A DNA stretch of 64,000 nt. It comes from Aquatica leii (taxonomy: Eukaryota > Arthropoda > Insecta > Coleoptera > Lampyridae). The position numbers and the translations under genes are program-made. The notes under the pieces were generated by a model. The model was not told the DNA's origin and did no database searches. It was given only the letters and a program-made list of their open reading frames with translations. Of the stretch, positions 34,650 to 47,678 are shown piece by piece. Positions within the stretch are counted from its first letter, which is position 1. Every line of letters begins with the position of its first letter. The stretch is from NCBI GenBank assembly GCA_035610365.1, contig CM069436.1:85623912-85687911 (forward strand), read 5' to 3'.

Positions 34650-37600
34650 TATTTCTAGAATTATTGTTTGACGCGCATATTCTAATAGCGGAGAAATTGA
34701 GAAAACTTTAAGTATTAAGAAAAGTCAGCTATTGAAAAATGTAAGTTATAAAAACACTTTTGTAGATGCGTCTTCTAAACATTTAAAAATTTTTTCCTCG
34801 CTAAAAAACACGATAACAAAAATCTAGCGGTTCATTGACGTAACGTTTTAAAAATTCTATTGTTTTTGCTAAGAATTTTTTTTATAGCTGCTTGATACTT
34901 TTTTATTCAAGCTTCTTTCCGTCTTGTTCGTGCGGTTAACTGAAACCACAAAAATTTGACGTCGGCTAGAGCATAGATTCCACCATAGCCCAAGGCTGCG
35001 CACTGAACCACCGTAAGCACTCTTCGTCTGCCATTTCTAATCGTCCTGTTTATCGTGTATTTACAATTAATTCGGATTAATTTGAGCCATCACATTGGCA
35101 ATAATAAATAATAAATCGACCAATTAAAATGTTAAGACTTAAAAAATATAAATAGAAATAAATATGCGGTATAATAGTTTATTGTTTTTAATTGACATTC
35201 TTAAAAAATACAATAAAAACAATTATTTATCGTATTATAGTAAAGCGAGATATAGGTGACAGAAGAAATACAAAAATTGTGTTTATCATCCTAGTGATAT
35301 TGCCTTCTCCTCTTCTAGAAAGATGTAACGTGTAGAAATTGAATGACACATTACGTTTGATTTATTTATTCTTACAAAGATTATACGCGTTTAAATCCAC
35401 ACATATTACCAACATTCAAATAAACTTTTCTATTAGTGTTGCAAAAAGAAAAATAATTGTATTAACATTATCTGAAAAGACTGTTAAACCAAAAAGTGCA
35501 GAAATAGGCAAAGAATGCAAACATGCATACGTTACAATAAATTTAATTTGTACACAAAAATATTTTGTTTAAAAGTAAAAAGCAAGAAATATAAATAAAA
35601 ATAAGTCTTTATAAGTGTGTTAACAATTATTTAAAACGTTCATCATAATTGCCTTTTTTTGACATTTCGACCAAAAAGAGACATTAAAAAAACAATTACT
35701 TAGAATGTAATTCAAACTTAAATGCAATAGCTTATATTTTTTTGTTAATTTGAGTGTACATAAACACAATTTACGCACGTTTATTTTTTTTTTTTAATTT
35801 CTTTTACTTATTGTTTATATCTTATTGAATATTTAAAATAACGGCAATTGTTTCTTTTTAATTTAGTGGTGATTCTTTGTTTATTGTTTTAATATTATTT
35901 AGGTCAGTAAACTCATTATTCATTTCTAAATTTTTTATTGATTTATTATTATAATCTTTTTTTAAATGTTTTTGTTATTGTCAGATGCGCTGCATCATGT
36001 TTCTGTTTTTTGTGACACAAACAAACAACATTTATTTTGATACCACATATTCAAGCAGAAATAAAAGCTTTTTAAGATTAGCTTATTACTGTGAAGCTTC
36101 CGTACATCCGGACGCACCTTTTAAGTTAGTAATATGGCGACGGTAAATATTAAAATCGCAGTTTTACGAAGGTACGGTATTATTAACCCAATTTTTGTTT
36201 ATCTTTAGTACATTGATTTTTCATTACCATTTTTAATTTGCATAAAGCACAAAATAAGTTGATTCATTTTTAATTTAGACACTGCATGACGGACTATAAA
36301 AAATATGTCTTAATAAACTAATTAACGCAAAACTTTAAATAAAACAAAATTTAATCATAATTTGCATGTATATTGGTTTCCTTGACGCATATTCTGCATG
36401 AACTTAACGCAAATTGAGGAAATACGTTGCTGTCTAGTTAGTAATCTGTATTACATTATTAAATCTCCTCTATTCCTCAATAAAACTATTATGAAAATGA
36501 ATACATTTAGCAACTGCTGAATTTTGAACTCATTTTTTAAATCAGGAATGACGTGTAAATTGAGCAAATAAATTTCACCCACGTGTAGCTTCTATTAAAG
36601 CATATTTAATTTGCTATGTTTACTTTTAGTTTTGTCAAGAATTTGCTGAAGCGTACCGAAACATATTAAAATCAAACGTTTGATTAAGTTATTGTATAAT
36701 ATGTTAACAAAGCGAAAACTCAAACATTTGGAAATATTAATTTTGAAACTAATACCAATTTATGAGTAATTTTAAACAGACAAATATCTTGTTGTCTGGT
36801 AAATCCCCGTTTTAAAATAGGGTTACTGTTTTAGAACAGACTTAATTATATATTTGAACGTTAAAAGCACATTATTCACTGGACTAAATACGGTTGTGAA
36901 TAATGCATTGGTCTAAATTAGGTCGCCAGAACGATATTATATAAATTATTTTGCACTTTACTGCTGTAGGATTATATAAATTGGATCGTACATATTTTGG
37001 TAGCTATTACCTTTTTGAAGTAAAACTTATTTAAACTTTAAATTCAGATTTTTTTCTGACGGAAACATTCACAGCTCACGTGCTTTTTGCAATTTAAAAA
37101 CAATAACTTCTATGCTTAAAAAAACTTACAAAAACGCCTAAAAATAAGCGAACTTGTTTAACAGACAAATTGTGTCAACCAATTGCGATTCGTTAAAGAA
37201 CATTTATTTTGTTGACATTTTGGTTTCTACTTACGTTGTTATTTTTGTTTTTTATATTACTTTTTTCAATTTACTTTTACAGCATTTAGTAATAATTTTA
37301 GAGTAAAATTGTTTCTATTTAACACAAAATAATTTATTTATTGTATTTATAGTACAAAACAAGTAACAGTTATTAATAAAAGTAATTTTTGTACTATAAT
37401 TTTAATTCATAAAAAACAAAACACGAAAAATTGTTTATTCCGAAGCACAAAATATATATATAATGTCATCATTTGTATTTGATAAATAACAAGTAGTTGG
37501 TCAAGTAATATATCCAATTTAAAGCGATTTTGAACTTTCTACAACTGCAACAGGAAAATTTTTCAGTTTTTAAAACTTGAATTTCATAACAACACATGCT

Positions 37601-38695
37601 GTATTATACGTAAACGTAATCCAATTGAATTCATATGCCGTACTAGTTGTGGTTATCATCATTGTGATTAATGATTCAATTAAAACGAGATATTCGTACA
37701 GTGATTGTTTATATGCTATACGAAAACATTTTTTTAATTATAGCTTATGCAATCAATTATACTTTCGCGGTTGCTTAATTTTGTATATTTACGCCAAAAT
37801 ACTTTCGCATACGACTTGTATGATACCAACTCCCAACGTAACTTAATGTGTTTGGTGGAAAACGCAAAAATTAGAACATAACTGTAACGAGACAAACTCC
37901 CAAGATCCAATTTTTAATAAATTTCATAATTGCACATGAGCTTTACCCCATACTAGTATATCCTACCAACACCAAAACAACGCGGGCGACAGTTTTAGTT
38001 TTAAAACCTGTAAAGCAAAACAAAGAAAACATATAAAGCTTTCATCTTCTTTGCCTGAACGTCGTTTTCGAAGACACCTCGAGCTTTCCAAAAAACTGTT
38101 CCAATTTTAAAAATTAACAGCATGTTTCCCAATTACTAATTAACGACCGCCGCGTGTACCGAAACCATTACCGACCACTGCACCGATATGAATTTCCTGA
38201 ACCTGAATTTCACCTGTCGCATCCAAACATAGCGTCATTTCACGTTACCGATTTTTGGTTCTGGATTATCTTCTAACAAATTTTCATATTCATCACAGTT
38301 GTAGTATTTAGACTCACTCTGTTGGTTCTATCGCCTTATTTGTTGCAACTGATTGTCACATGTTAGTTTTGTAAGCTACGTTTAGTTTAGTTAAATTCAT
38401 GGTGAGTGACGGACGTATAAATTTGTGCCTATCGTTGCAGTCGCATAACAATCATAATTTATTTGGGTAAAGTTAAATTTGAGTACTATAATATCTATGA
38501 TTATATGTAGCACAATTAATTTTACACGTGCATACTAAAAAAAACAAATATCTTCAGTTGCCAATAAAAGTTTTGGTTTGTGTTAAATAAATACGAACAA
38601 CACGATAAATTGTTGCATTAAATAAAGCAAGGTCAAGGTGTCGAATCAGAATTGATATATGTAGATAAAACTTTATGTTAATATACAGCGTGATC
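34650..38695. other. AT-rich stretch with no recognisable gene
   Basis: No domain was read. Around 38040-38340 the minus strand carries a less AT-rich patch with coding-like text (YENLLEDNPEPKIGNVK, then TGEIQVQEIHIGAVVGNGFG), which I could not assign. It might be a decayed exon or repeat. Plus frames at 35339-35572 and 37577-37846 lack motifs. Confidence 0.4.
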
Positions 38696-38727
38696 TAATA
38701 CTAGTATTATACATTTATTGTTAAAAA

Positions 38728-39428
38728 ATGGATCAATATATTCAAAGATCTAACAGTATCGGTAGTAATGAAGACCTAAGAAGACAACCGAAAAGGAAGA
38801 AAGAAGATAGGGAAAGCGAAAAATCAAAACAACTTCAATTAATGGAAGAAATACTACAACAAATTACCGCGCTTAGACAAGATAATTTAGAAATTAAAAA
38901 CGAACTTAAAACATTAAAAGAAAAATACGAGGGTAATGAAAAGAACTGGCAACTAGAAAAAACGTCTTAGAAACACGTATAAAGCAATTGGAAGACGACA
39001 AAGAAAGAGAAGAAAAGAGAACAAAGAAAAATAACATAATAATATCAAGAATAAAAACTAATGAAGAAAACGTAGAAGAAACGGTGAAAAACTTCTTCTT
39101 GGAAGAATTAAATGTCGAACCAGCAATAGAAAAACCAATTCTGATTGGAAAACAAAAAGACAAGAAATTAATATTAATTAAATTTCTAAATTTTACAGAA
39201 AAATTAAATATAATGAAAAAGAAAAAAACAATAAAAGATCGACAGGTATTCATCAATAACGACTTAACAGTTCAAGAAAGAAAAATTCAGAAAGTCATCC
39301 GTGACATAGCCAAGGAGGAAAGGAACAAAGGTAAAGTAGTGAAAGTGCTTTATAACAAAATAATAATAATAAATAACGACGTGTATGTTTGGAATAAAAA
39401 AACAGAATCTGTCGAGTTAAAAAACTAA
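38728..39428 (+). CDS. LINE ORF1 protein (RNA-binding, coiled coil and RRM-like)
   Basis: Two frames of 80 and 146 codons form one protein if the six-A run at 38957-38962 is counted one base longer. The N-terminal part is basic (RRQPKRKKEDRESEK). It is followed by a heptad-like stretch (LQLMEEILQQITALRQDNL, IKNELKTLKEK) that should make a coiled coil. The C-terminal part (NNIIISRIKTNEENVEETVK, INNDLTVQERKIQKVIRDI, then KGKVVKVLYNKIIIINNDVY) follows the RRM-like pattern of insect LINE ORF1 proteins, with 'D-L-T-x-x-E-R' typical. The protein would bind element RNA as a multimer. The ATG at 38728 is the first in frame, with an A-rich context. The ORF ends at TAA 39426-39428, right after a slippery heptamer. 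Confidence 0.75.
39419..39425 (+). promoter_or_regulatory. Candidate -1 ribosomal frameshift site (A AAA AAC)
   Basis: The last three ORF1 codons are TTA AAA AAC, followed by TAA. This is a classical X-XXY-YYZ heptamer in the correct phase. A one-base backward slip gives CTA AAA GTT GTT and enters ORF2, which is open from here. ORF2 has no ATG before its endonuclease motif, which supports expression as an ORF1-ORF2 fusion. No strong stem or pseudoknot was seen downstream by eye. Confidence 0.55.
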
Positions 39429-42400
39429 AAGTTGTTACAAATATAAACAAATCGTGTAATACAAAAAACGAACTAAATGTGTTGTTTTGGAATGTAGAAG
39501 GAATGGCTAATGTATTTAAACTAAGTAGGAGTGAAACAAAAAAGGTAATAACTCATGATATAATTTGTTTTAATGAAACGTTTCTAGTAGAAAAAAATAA
39601 AATTGAAAATAATATATTTAACAATTTTGACTGCATAATTTCAAGCGCAACAAAAGAAAACACCAAAGGAAGAGCTAGTGGGGGAATTCATATCTACGTG
39701 TTAAAGCATTTGCAGTGGAAAATTATTGATATTTCAAATTTATGGGTATTCCTAGAAATAACTAATACCAAAAGCAGTAGGATAGTAGGATGTGTATATT
39801 GGAGACCCAATACAAATATAGATGAGTGTATAGACTCGATGGAAGATCTGCTTCTTCAAATCTCAGAAAAAAATTTTGGAGAAAATGTAATTATAGGGGG
39901 AGACTGGAACTGTAGAATCGGCGAGTTAAATCAAATAGACGAGGATGTGCTATATGGAACAAATCTAACAGCAAACAGAAAAAGCATGGACAATAAAGTC
40001 AATACGAGAGGAAGGAAATTGGTTAACATGATGGAAAATCATGGATTTTTTGTAATGAACGGTCGTAGTGTTAGCGATAATCCGGCTCAGATAACATGTA
40101 TTACTCCAAATGGAACAAGTGTAATTGATTTGGTTTGGGTTAGTGAAAATACGGCGGCTTGTATAAACGACTTTCGAGTTGAACATTTGGCTACCAGTTC
40201 TAGTCATTGCAGTACTTCAATATCGTTGGTGTTTGATTGGAAAGTAAATAAAAAATGTATCCTGGAGAAAAATAAAAAACAGATTATTACTAAAACGAAT
40301 TATATTTGGAACGAAAACACAACAGCAAGTTATAAACTGTTTTTAGATAATTCTAATTCTATTTATTATAATAGCGAGGATATTAATAAGTTAGCACAAA
40401 ATATGTTAAACTCCATAAAACAGGCAGCAATCAATTCAGGAGCTTTACAGGTCAGCACTATTAATTTAGCAAACAGTAAATACGTTGTGTCGCCCTGGTT
40501 TGACAAAGAGTGCAGAATAGCAAAAAATAGCGTTAGCCAATGTTACAAAAAGTGCAGAAAAAATAATTACCATCCTAATGCAATAATTGAATACAACAAC
40601 AATAAAAAACTTTACACTAAAACAATTCAAATAAAAAAAAAGCGTACTACAGTAAGATTTTAGAAAAATTAGCAAGAGTGCATAATAACGGAGAATTTTG
40701 GAAAGAGATTAAAAAAGTGAATCCACGCATTTATAACACTAACACAACTATACCTTTACAGGAATTAGTAAATTTTCACAAGAGTTTTTACCAAATAAAA
40801 AACCGAGAAATATTTACAGACATATCTATTAACCTGCATCTACATCATCCTTGCTTAGATCAACCGATAACTCTAGAAGAGTTTCAAAGCGCAGTACTGA
40901 CATTAAAAAAACATAAAGCTACAGGATTGGACAACATACCAAATGAATGTTACAAATATCTACCTGGACCATGGGAACACTATTTAGTAAACATGATGAA
41001 CAAAGTGTTAATCACCGAAACAATGCCTAAAGCGTGGACGGAAATAATAACTAAATTTATTTTTAAAAAAGGAGATAAACAAGACCCATCTAATTATAGA
41101 GGAATTTCATTAGTTAATACAATTGTTAAAATACTAACCAAAATACTTAATACGCGACTCATGCAGTATAGTGATGAAAAAAGTTTAGTGCCAGAAGAAC
41201 AAAATGGTTTTAGAGTTAATAGAAGTTGCACGGATAGCATTTTCACTCTGTATACAATAGTAAATGTGTTTATCTCAAAAAAGAAAACCTGTTTGTACGC
41301 GATTTTTGTGGATTTTAAACGTGCATTTGATTCAGTGTGTCACAATAGGTTATGGTGGAAATTAAAAAATATGAGTGTTTACGGTAAAACGATAAGACTA
41401 CTCAAAAACTTTTACGATAACGCCGGCATGATTTTAAGCGTGAATGAAGAAACATCAAACAAAATTGAAGTAACTAGAGGCGTTTTACAAGGAGACTCAA
41501 TAAGTCCCCTGCTATTTACATTATACATTAGCGACATTATTAACTATTTTAAGCACCGCGAGTGTCGAGGCATTAATCTAACTTTCAATACTGAAGTGAT
41601 TATGATGTTATTTGCCGACGATATTGTAATTTTATCGGACTCAGCTAAAAACTGTCAGCGCCAATTAAACATTTTATCCGAGTATTGTAAAGAAAACAAA
41701 CTAGCGCTAAATACAACAAAAACCAAAATTGTTAAATTTGGTAGGGGTAGACCGAGAAATGATTTTGCTTTTTTCTTTGACAACGAAAACATAAGTGTAG
41801 TAAAAACTTTCAAATATCTAGGCGTAACTTTTTCTAATTCGGGTAAATTTAAATGTGCAGCAGAAGAGTCTATCAGAAAAACTAAATTGGCTTGCGTGAA
41901 AGCAATAGAGATATTAAAAAAATCAAAAACTGATAGCTTGAATGCGCGAATGGTCATCTATAATTCGATTGTTAAATCAACACTACTGTACTGTGGTGAA
42001 GTATGGGCACCATTCTATACTAAATTGCTAGAATCAGTACAAGTGCAATTTTTAAAAAAAATTTATTTTTGGCCAAGATGTACACCTGATTTTATTGTTA
42101 GGTTAGAAATAGGAAAAGTGAAATTAGAGTACGATGTATTAAAAAGAGCTCTAAATTACTGGATGAGAATTATGAACTTACCGGATTTCCGATTACCGAA
42201 AATTTGTTTAAATCGATTGATAGAAGATAGTAACGGCAATGCGAATAATTGGGTACGCCAAGTAAAGACCTTGACGGAAATGAACGGAGAGTTCATAGTT
42301 AACATTCCAAACGCTAATCAATTTAATAGACAAATGAGAATACTTTTAGATGCCAAAAAACAGATTCTTGAAAAACTAGACATAGAATTAGCAAAAAATA

Positions 42401-42786
42401 CACGCTATAACACTTTTTATCATTTTCTAGTTGATAGCGAAAGATCTTACTTATATTATAGAACTAATATAAACAAACATAGGCTTGTTAGTCAACTTAG
42501 AGTCACATACAAAAATGTAATTAAGTTTTATATTGACTATAAAGCCTACTCGATTAACACTAACGAAATATGTACAATTTGCTCTTTAAAAGAACATGAA
42601 GATGTAAATCATTTCTTGTTGAGATGTCCAATGTTCAACGATATAAGAAAAAAATTTCTTAAACTATATATCAAAGATGAAGGCATTTGTGCAATTTTAA
42701 AAATTAAGAATGAGAAGCAAATTAACGATTTATATTATTATATACGTGAGGCACTCAAAATTCGTTCATTTTGTCATAACGAGTAA
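39425..42786 (+). CDS. LINE ORF2: AP endonuclease, reverse transcriptase, zinc knuckle
   Basis: About 1120 residues. The APE endonuclease reads VLFWNVEGM, DIICFNETFL, GGDWNCRIGEL, SVIDLVWVSEN, SSSHCS. The last box is normally SDH, and Asp is Ser here. After YVVSPWFDKECR comes the reverse transcriptase: KHKATGLDNIPNE, NYRGISLVNTIVKIL, EEQNGFRVNRSCTDS, YAIFVDFKRAFDSV, GVLQGDSISPLLFTLY, MMLFADDIVILSDS and KYLGVTFSNSG. The catalytic Asp residues of FVDFKRAF and FADD are intact. The end holds CTICSLKEHEDVNHFLLRC, a C-x2-C-x9-H-x4-C knuckle. The enzyme nicks target DNA and primes reverse transcription there. The frame is split once, at 40633-40641 (nine A, ten needed), giving visible frames 39479-40663 and 40678-42786. 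The start codon is absent (see the frameshift site). Confidence 0.85.
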
Positions 42787-42945
42787 GTCTCTTTAGATTA
42801 TTGCTAATGTTGTAAATAGCTAAGAATTATGTACTATGTTAAGCAAGCGTCAATAACGCCGAATTATGTTTTATTTATCTATTATGTATATATTTATGTT
42901 TTCTTATAACTAAACTTCTTTGTAGTTCCTACGAGGAAAAATGCA

Positions 42946-42972
42946 AATAAACATTATTATTATTATTATTAT
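42946..42972 (+). terminator. LINE polyadenylation signal and (ATT)n tail
   Basis: AATAAA at 42946-42951 is followed at once by six to seven ATT units. Short-repeat tails of this kind replace poly(A) in several LINE clades and mark the 3' end where reverse transcription starts. Sequence after 42973 no longer follows the repeat. Confidence 0.7.
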
Positions 42973-43780
42973 GATTATTTTGTAACCTACGTCACACTCT
43001 TTCTCGTTTGCTTGAAGTTGTGCAATTTTGGTTTTCTGTTCGTCGTTCTTTCTTCAATGGTTTTTGTTGGTACGTATCTTTTTTAGTTTTATTATAATGT
43101 GTAGCAAGTCTTTCACATTTTTGTGGTATGCTATTATTACCGCGCCTTTAACATGCAATTATTTCTTCCTTCGTTTCTAAGACTAAGTTGTTTACACAAT
43201 TTAAACTTTTCGTAAAACTACGTCAAAAGGTCTTTATTCGCTCTTTGAGTACCAATAACCAGTTCTCGCGTCATACCATGACTTGGCTGCTCCCACCTAC
43301 TTGCGTGAGGAATATCCATACTTTGTACTAGCAAACGTTTGAATACTCTTAGACAAGTCCGGAATTACTTGGAAATTTTGCAATCCGCTGTGAGTGAAAT
43401 CCGTCATCGACGCAGTTAGCGCTATCGGTGCTTTTGTTATTTTGTTGCAACGTTGCAACGTTTATAAATTTGTGTGTCTTTACGTACGTGTTCGTGTCAT
43501 TCCATATTTGTGCACATGCGTTAAAAGAAACGTTTTTGCATGTCTGATTGGTTGTTAATTATAATAACGCACAAATAAAAATACTAGTAAGAGACGTGTT
43601 TTGTTGATAACAGTACAACGTACTTAAACAATAAATAATTATCTAGACATGATCTAGTTGGTGAGTATGAACAACATTGAACAAATACGAACGAATACGA
43701 ACGGAATACGTGTGTTTATTAAAGTGTAGTGTTAAATCGGATTATAATACTAAAGTAAGATAAATTAATTTAGTTTAGTC
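42973..43780. other. Interval between two LINEs, nothing recognised
   Basis: Mixed AT-rich sequence with a few CpG-containing words. No frame with motifs. The last part (from about 43600) may be the 5' UTR of the Jockey element that follows. Confidence 0.35.
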
Positions 43781-43993
43781 AAGTTAGAATTAAAACCAAA
43801 GCTGTAAGTGATACGGCCTACAATATGCGGCGATGTCCCATTTTAATTCCAACGACATTTTAAAACTAACTGACAGAAATAAACTAAAAGTAAAAGAGAG
43901 TGCAATTAAAGCAGCTGCGATGAGCAAATCCAAATCAATTATGATAAGTAATCGCTGCCACGTGTTACAAGACATTGAAGAAATAGAGACAAC

Positions 43994-45265
43994 TGTTACA
44001 AGCTTATAAGTCTTACGAACCTTGCACGGCCAACTCACACAGTCAGAGATAGGGGAGGTTCAAATAATTAATATTTAAGGGCGCCAGATCTTTTATAATT
44101 AACACTTCTGTCTCGATCAAGACAGACGGTCCAAGCTTATAACGAATTTTTAGGTTCGTAATCCTTGTTACCTTGATGTTTGTGTAACCACAATAAAAGA
44201 GAAAGGTATGTTACCATAAATGAAAGATAAGATAGGTATAACAACTATAATTCAATAATGTAGAGTATCAACAACAATAATTCAGTAACGTAGAGTATTA
44301 ATAACTATAATTCAATAACGTAGAGGATTAACAACTGTAATTCAGTAACGTAGAGTATTAACAACGATAATTCAGAAATTTTTGTGATACATTCTAAATA
44401 CAGAAATGCCGGATGTGTCAGCAACGCACAATACATAAGTTACACATCAGGTGTCAGTAAGCGAAGAAAATATCTTACTAAATAACTTAGGTTCACATAA
44501 TGCAGTAGTAGTAGAACAGAATCAGTTACTGACAATACCTAAATGGTATTAAACTACGATTGCAATTGCGTATGTTAAACAAGTTAAATTTCGTGAATGA
44601 CCTTTTTTGACAGCGACATAATAATTAAAAAGAACTTACCCATAATCCAGTACTTGCCAGAAGAAAACGTTTTCCTCGTTGAGCCTCCTGAAATTGTGTC
44701 AACGCAATGGACTCACGAGAGTCAAAGTCTACAAAATGGTTATTACTACAAGAAATTAGATATAAGAACGTGATGCATCGAATGCTGTTCATCGCAAGGT
44801 GGGTATTGCAATCGACTGAAGTATAAGAAATAACCTTCGTTTTCAGTGTGGATAATAGGACTTCCTGAATCCTAAGCGTTTAGTGAAAGTATTTATCGAT
44901 ATTAATTCATTGTTCTTTATTAGATCGAAACATGTGGCCAAAGCGTGGCAACGGCTATCAAATTAAGAAAGAAATTACCACAGAATCCTAACAAAACAGA
45001 TGTAAATAGCTTACCCGGTAATGAATAAAATACTTTAACGGCGTATTGAAATTATAATTTTATTTCCATTAACGTGGATGTCCGTAGGAACAAACCATAC
45101 TTAAATTATTTATCCATACCGGCCATTTTAAGTAGTTGTCAGTTTAAAGTCTTGGCATGAAATGAATGTCAAAGAACAATCGGCAGACGGCGTCAAAACC
45201 GAAATCTAATTTTAATCCAACCGATATACAAGGTATTACGTTATGAAATTTTTGCACGTAATACA
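43994..45265. repeat. Solo LTR, family A copy 2 (fossil LTR element)
   Basis: A 1272-bp block begins TGTTACAAGCTTATAAG and ends CACGTAATACA, flanked by ACAAC on both sides (43989-43993 and 45266-45270). It is the same family and orientation as 12927-14350. Long matching blocks sit at the left end (GTCTTACGAACCTTGCAC), in the middle (GAAGAAAACGTTTTCC) and at the right end (TTTTGCACGTAA). It has no internal domain, so it is a solo LTR. It lies in the ORF1 part of the Jockey element. The copies differ clearly in sequence and in their internal tandem repeats, so the insertions are not recent. Confidence 0.75.
44241..44375. repeat. 30-bp tandem repeat inside LTR A copy 2, 4.5 units
   Basis: Units start at 44241, 44271, 44301, 44331 and 44361 with exact 30-bp spacing. 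Each reads roughly ACAACTATAATTCARTAACG followed by TAGAGTATTA. The period is much shorter than the 98-bp repeat at the same place in copy 1. Confidence 0.85.
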
Positions 45266-47678
45266 ACAACCATCTACCAGCAAAGTGAATCAAGTAAGTA
45301 CACCAAACAGAACTATGACCAGGACACCTAAGCTTTTGCCAATTACAACAAGATTAAAAACGTAGTGAAAAAGCTTGAGTGCAATACGGCCTTAAAGAAA
45401 TTAAAATATTAACCAAAAACGTAACCGAAAACAACAAATTAAAAAAATTGTTTCCATCACGGGGAGGTAGAATATTAACATTGTATTAAAACATACACCA
45501 TCTTTAACAGAAGACTAGAATACTGCATCCCTAATGGAAAATAACATCGCAGTGGACAGCTGCATAAGAATGAAGTCGAGTAGTAGTAACGCGATGTCAA
45601 GTTTGTTTTTGTTAGTTTTTGACAAGAAAACTATCATATTTACGATTACAAAAAGACCTAGATATGATTAAAATCAAGTGGGAAGCGTACAACAAAAAAC
45701 AACAAAAAACCAAGGCCACTGATGTCAACGTTGCGTCCATGGGTTAAGTACCTGTTTTCTTAGACCCAGATGCATAAGAAAAATTAATACTAATTTGCAG
45801 CCAGTGCAGCAAGATGAGCAATCCTACCCAATCCACCACCAACTTTACGTTAAATAATGAACTATTTCCATTAACTAAGACACAGCCCATCAGAACCAAC
45901 ACAACCATGTTGAGACTAGCAAACAATAATACGACTTACAGCTAAGCAGTAACGCAAGAACACAACTATTAATTGCAATCCCTAACACATAAAGCATTGG
46001 ATTCAGGACCAAACGACATGATGACGCTTCTAAGCGAAATAAAGCAACTTAATCAAGTATGTAATGTACAGACGTTAATCTCTATAGTCAGGGAATTAAA
46101 AAAAAGGCTGGCACATTGAGACAGCAATTTAGATAAGTTTTTTGTTCTAGCCGAAATAGCCGACCAGTATTAAAAATGTCTAAAAACGCACCGAAACTAA
46201 AAATAATAACACGGAACGCCTAAGGGTTTCTACCAAAAAAAAATTAACTTGCAATAATACTCCAAGACGATAAAATATACATAATTCTTATCCCAAAAAC
46301 TAAACTTAACACTAGATCTTTGTCAAAAACTTTATGATACGAACATTTCAGCAAAATCAGCAGACCAGCGGGAAGACTAGCCATCTATATAAAAACCGAC
46401 CTAAACTACTACGAAATCAATAAACTACACTCAAAAACACGAGCTATCAAAGTCGATAATATCATGATAATAAATTACAACAAGCATCAAAAACCATTAG
46501 AGACAAACGAACTGGAACATTTATTAAATGAAGCGGGATATTACAACGCCAAGCACAACCATTGGAAGTGCTAATTAACTAACAGAAACGGTAGAGTACT
46601 ATACGACTACTATGCAAGCCATAATGCACAACTACACTATCAAGAAAAAAGCCCAACGCATTATCTAGACAATGGTAACCAACCATCAAGAAATAGACCT
46701 GACCTTTACAAAAAACGTCAAAGTGACAAACATCCAACTTCTAGAAAAACTAAATTCCGATCACTATTTCGTACTTATTGCAATAGATTACACAAGAAAC
46801 TCCCCAACACATACTCCAACTCTAAAAACAGAAAACTAGGACGAGTACAAAAAAACAGTAAACAAAAACATGACAATAAACAAGAACTTAACAACCAAGA
46901 AAGGAATAGACAGCGAAATAAAAAGAATCACAAATATCTTAATAGAAGCGCACGACACGACATCTAAAACAGTATAAATCACCTACAAAAAATTAAAAAC
47001 CGCCACGGAACTGCGCAATATGATAAGAAAACACTTGAGACAGCAGGTTACCAACTAAAAGCAACCATAAACACATAAAACTCAGAAATAAAAAAACTAG
47101 CCTTAGCAACAAACGTTTGATAAAAATACACCCCAAAACAAAACAGTCGTATAAAAAATAGCAAGAAAATTAAAAAACAAATCCTAACAACCCCCCGTTA
47201 CGCATTCGATATCGACTAGTATATACAGAAGAAGTTAAAGCCAACACCATTGCGGACACTTGCTTAAAACAACACGAATTGACACTACTCTAACGCAGAA
47301 ACAAGAAACCAGGTTAATAAAGCCACCTTATCAATACTGACGTACATACGCCGGATCAAGACCTAACCAGCCCAAAAGGAATAAATAAATTATCAAAAAA
47401 TCCAACAAAAAAGTACCAGGAGAGGATAAAATAACAAATTAAATGCTATACTACATATGAAACCAGAACCTAAAACTACAGTATTTTTTAAATGAAAAAA
47501 ACGCACACATTCTACTCTCTTTAATACAGGGAAAGGATTTCAAGTTTTAGGTTAACTTTAAACCAATCAGCCTATTACCCACAATGGTAAGATTATTTGA
47601 AAAACTAATTTTAAACAGGGTACAAAACCACGTTATTATTCAACAGCAATTTAGGTTTAAAGAACACTACAATTTGCA

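Larger units (their letters stand above)
38700..42972 (+). mobile_element. Nearly whole non-LTR retrotransposon (APE-type LINE, two ORFs)
   Basis: About 4.3 kb: ORF1 (coiled coil plus RRM-like domain), ORF2 (AP endonuclease, reverse transcriptase, C-terminal zinc knuckle), a 3' UTR of about 165 bp, AATAAA, and an (ATT)n tail. The two-ORF plan with a CCHC end and a short-repeat tail fits the I/CR1/Daphne side of the LINE tree. I cannot name the clade. Only two coding defects are visible, each a run of A that is one base too short to keep frame (38957-38962 and 40633-40641). The copy is therefore young, or the defects are sequencing errors. The 5' start is uncertain because no 5' UTR boundary or target duplication could be recognised. 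Confidence 0.8.
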
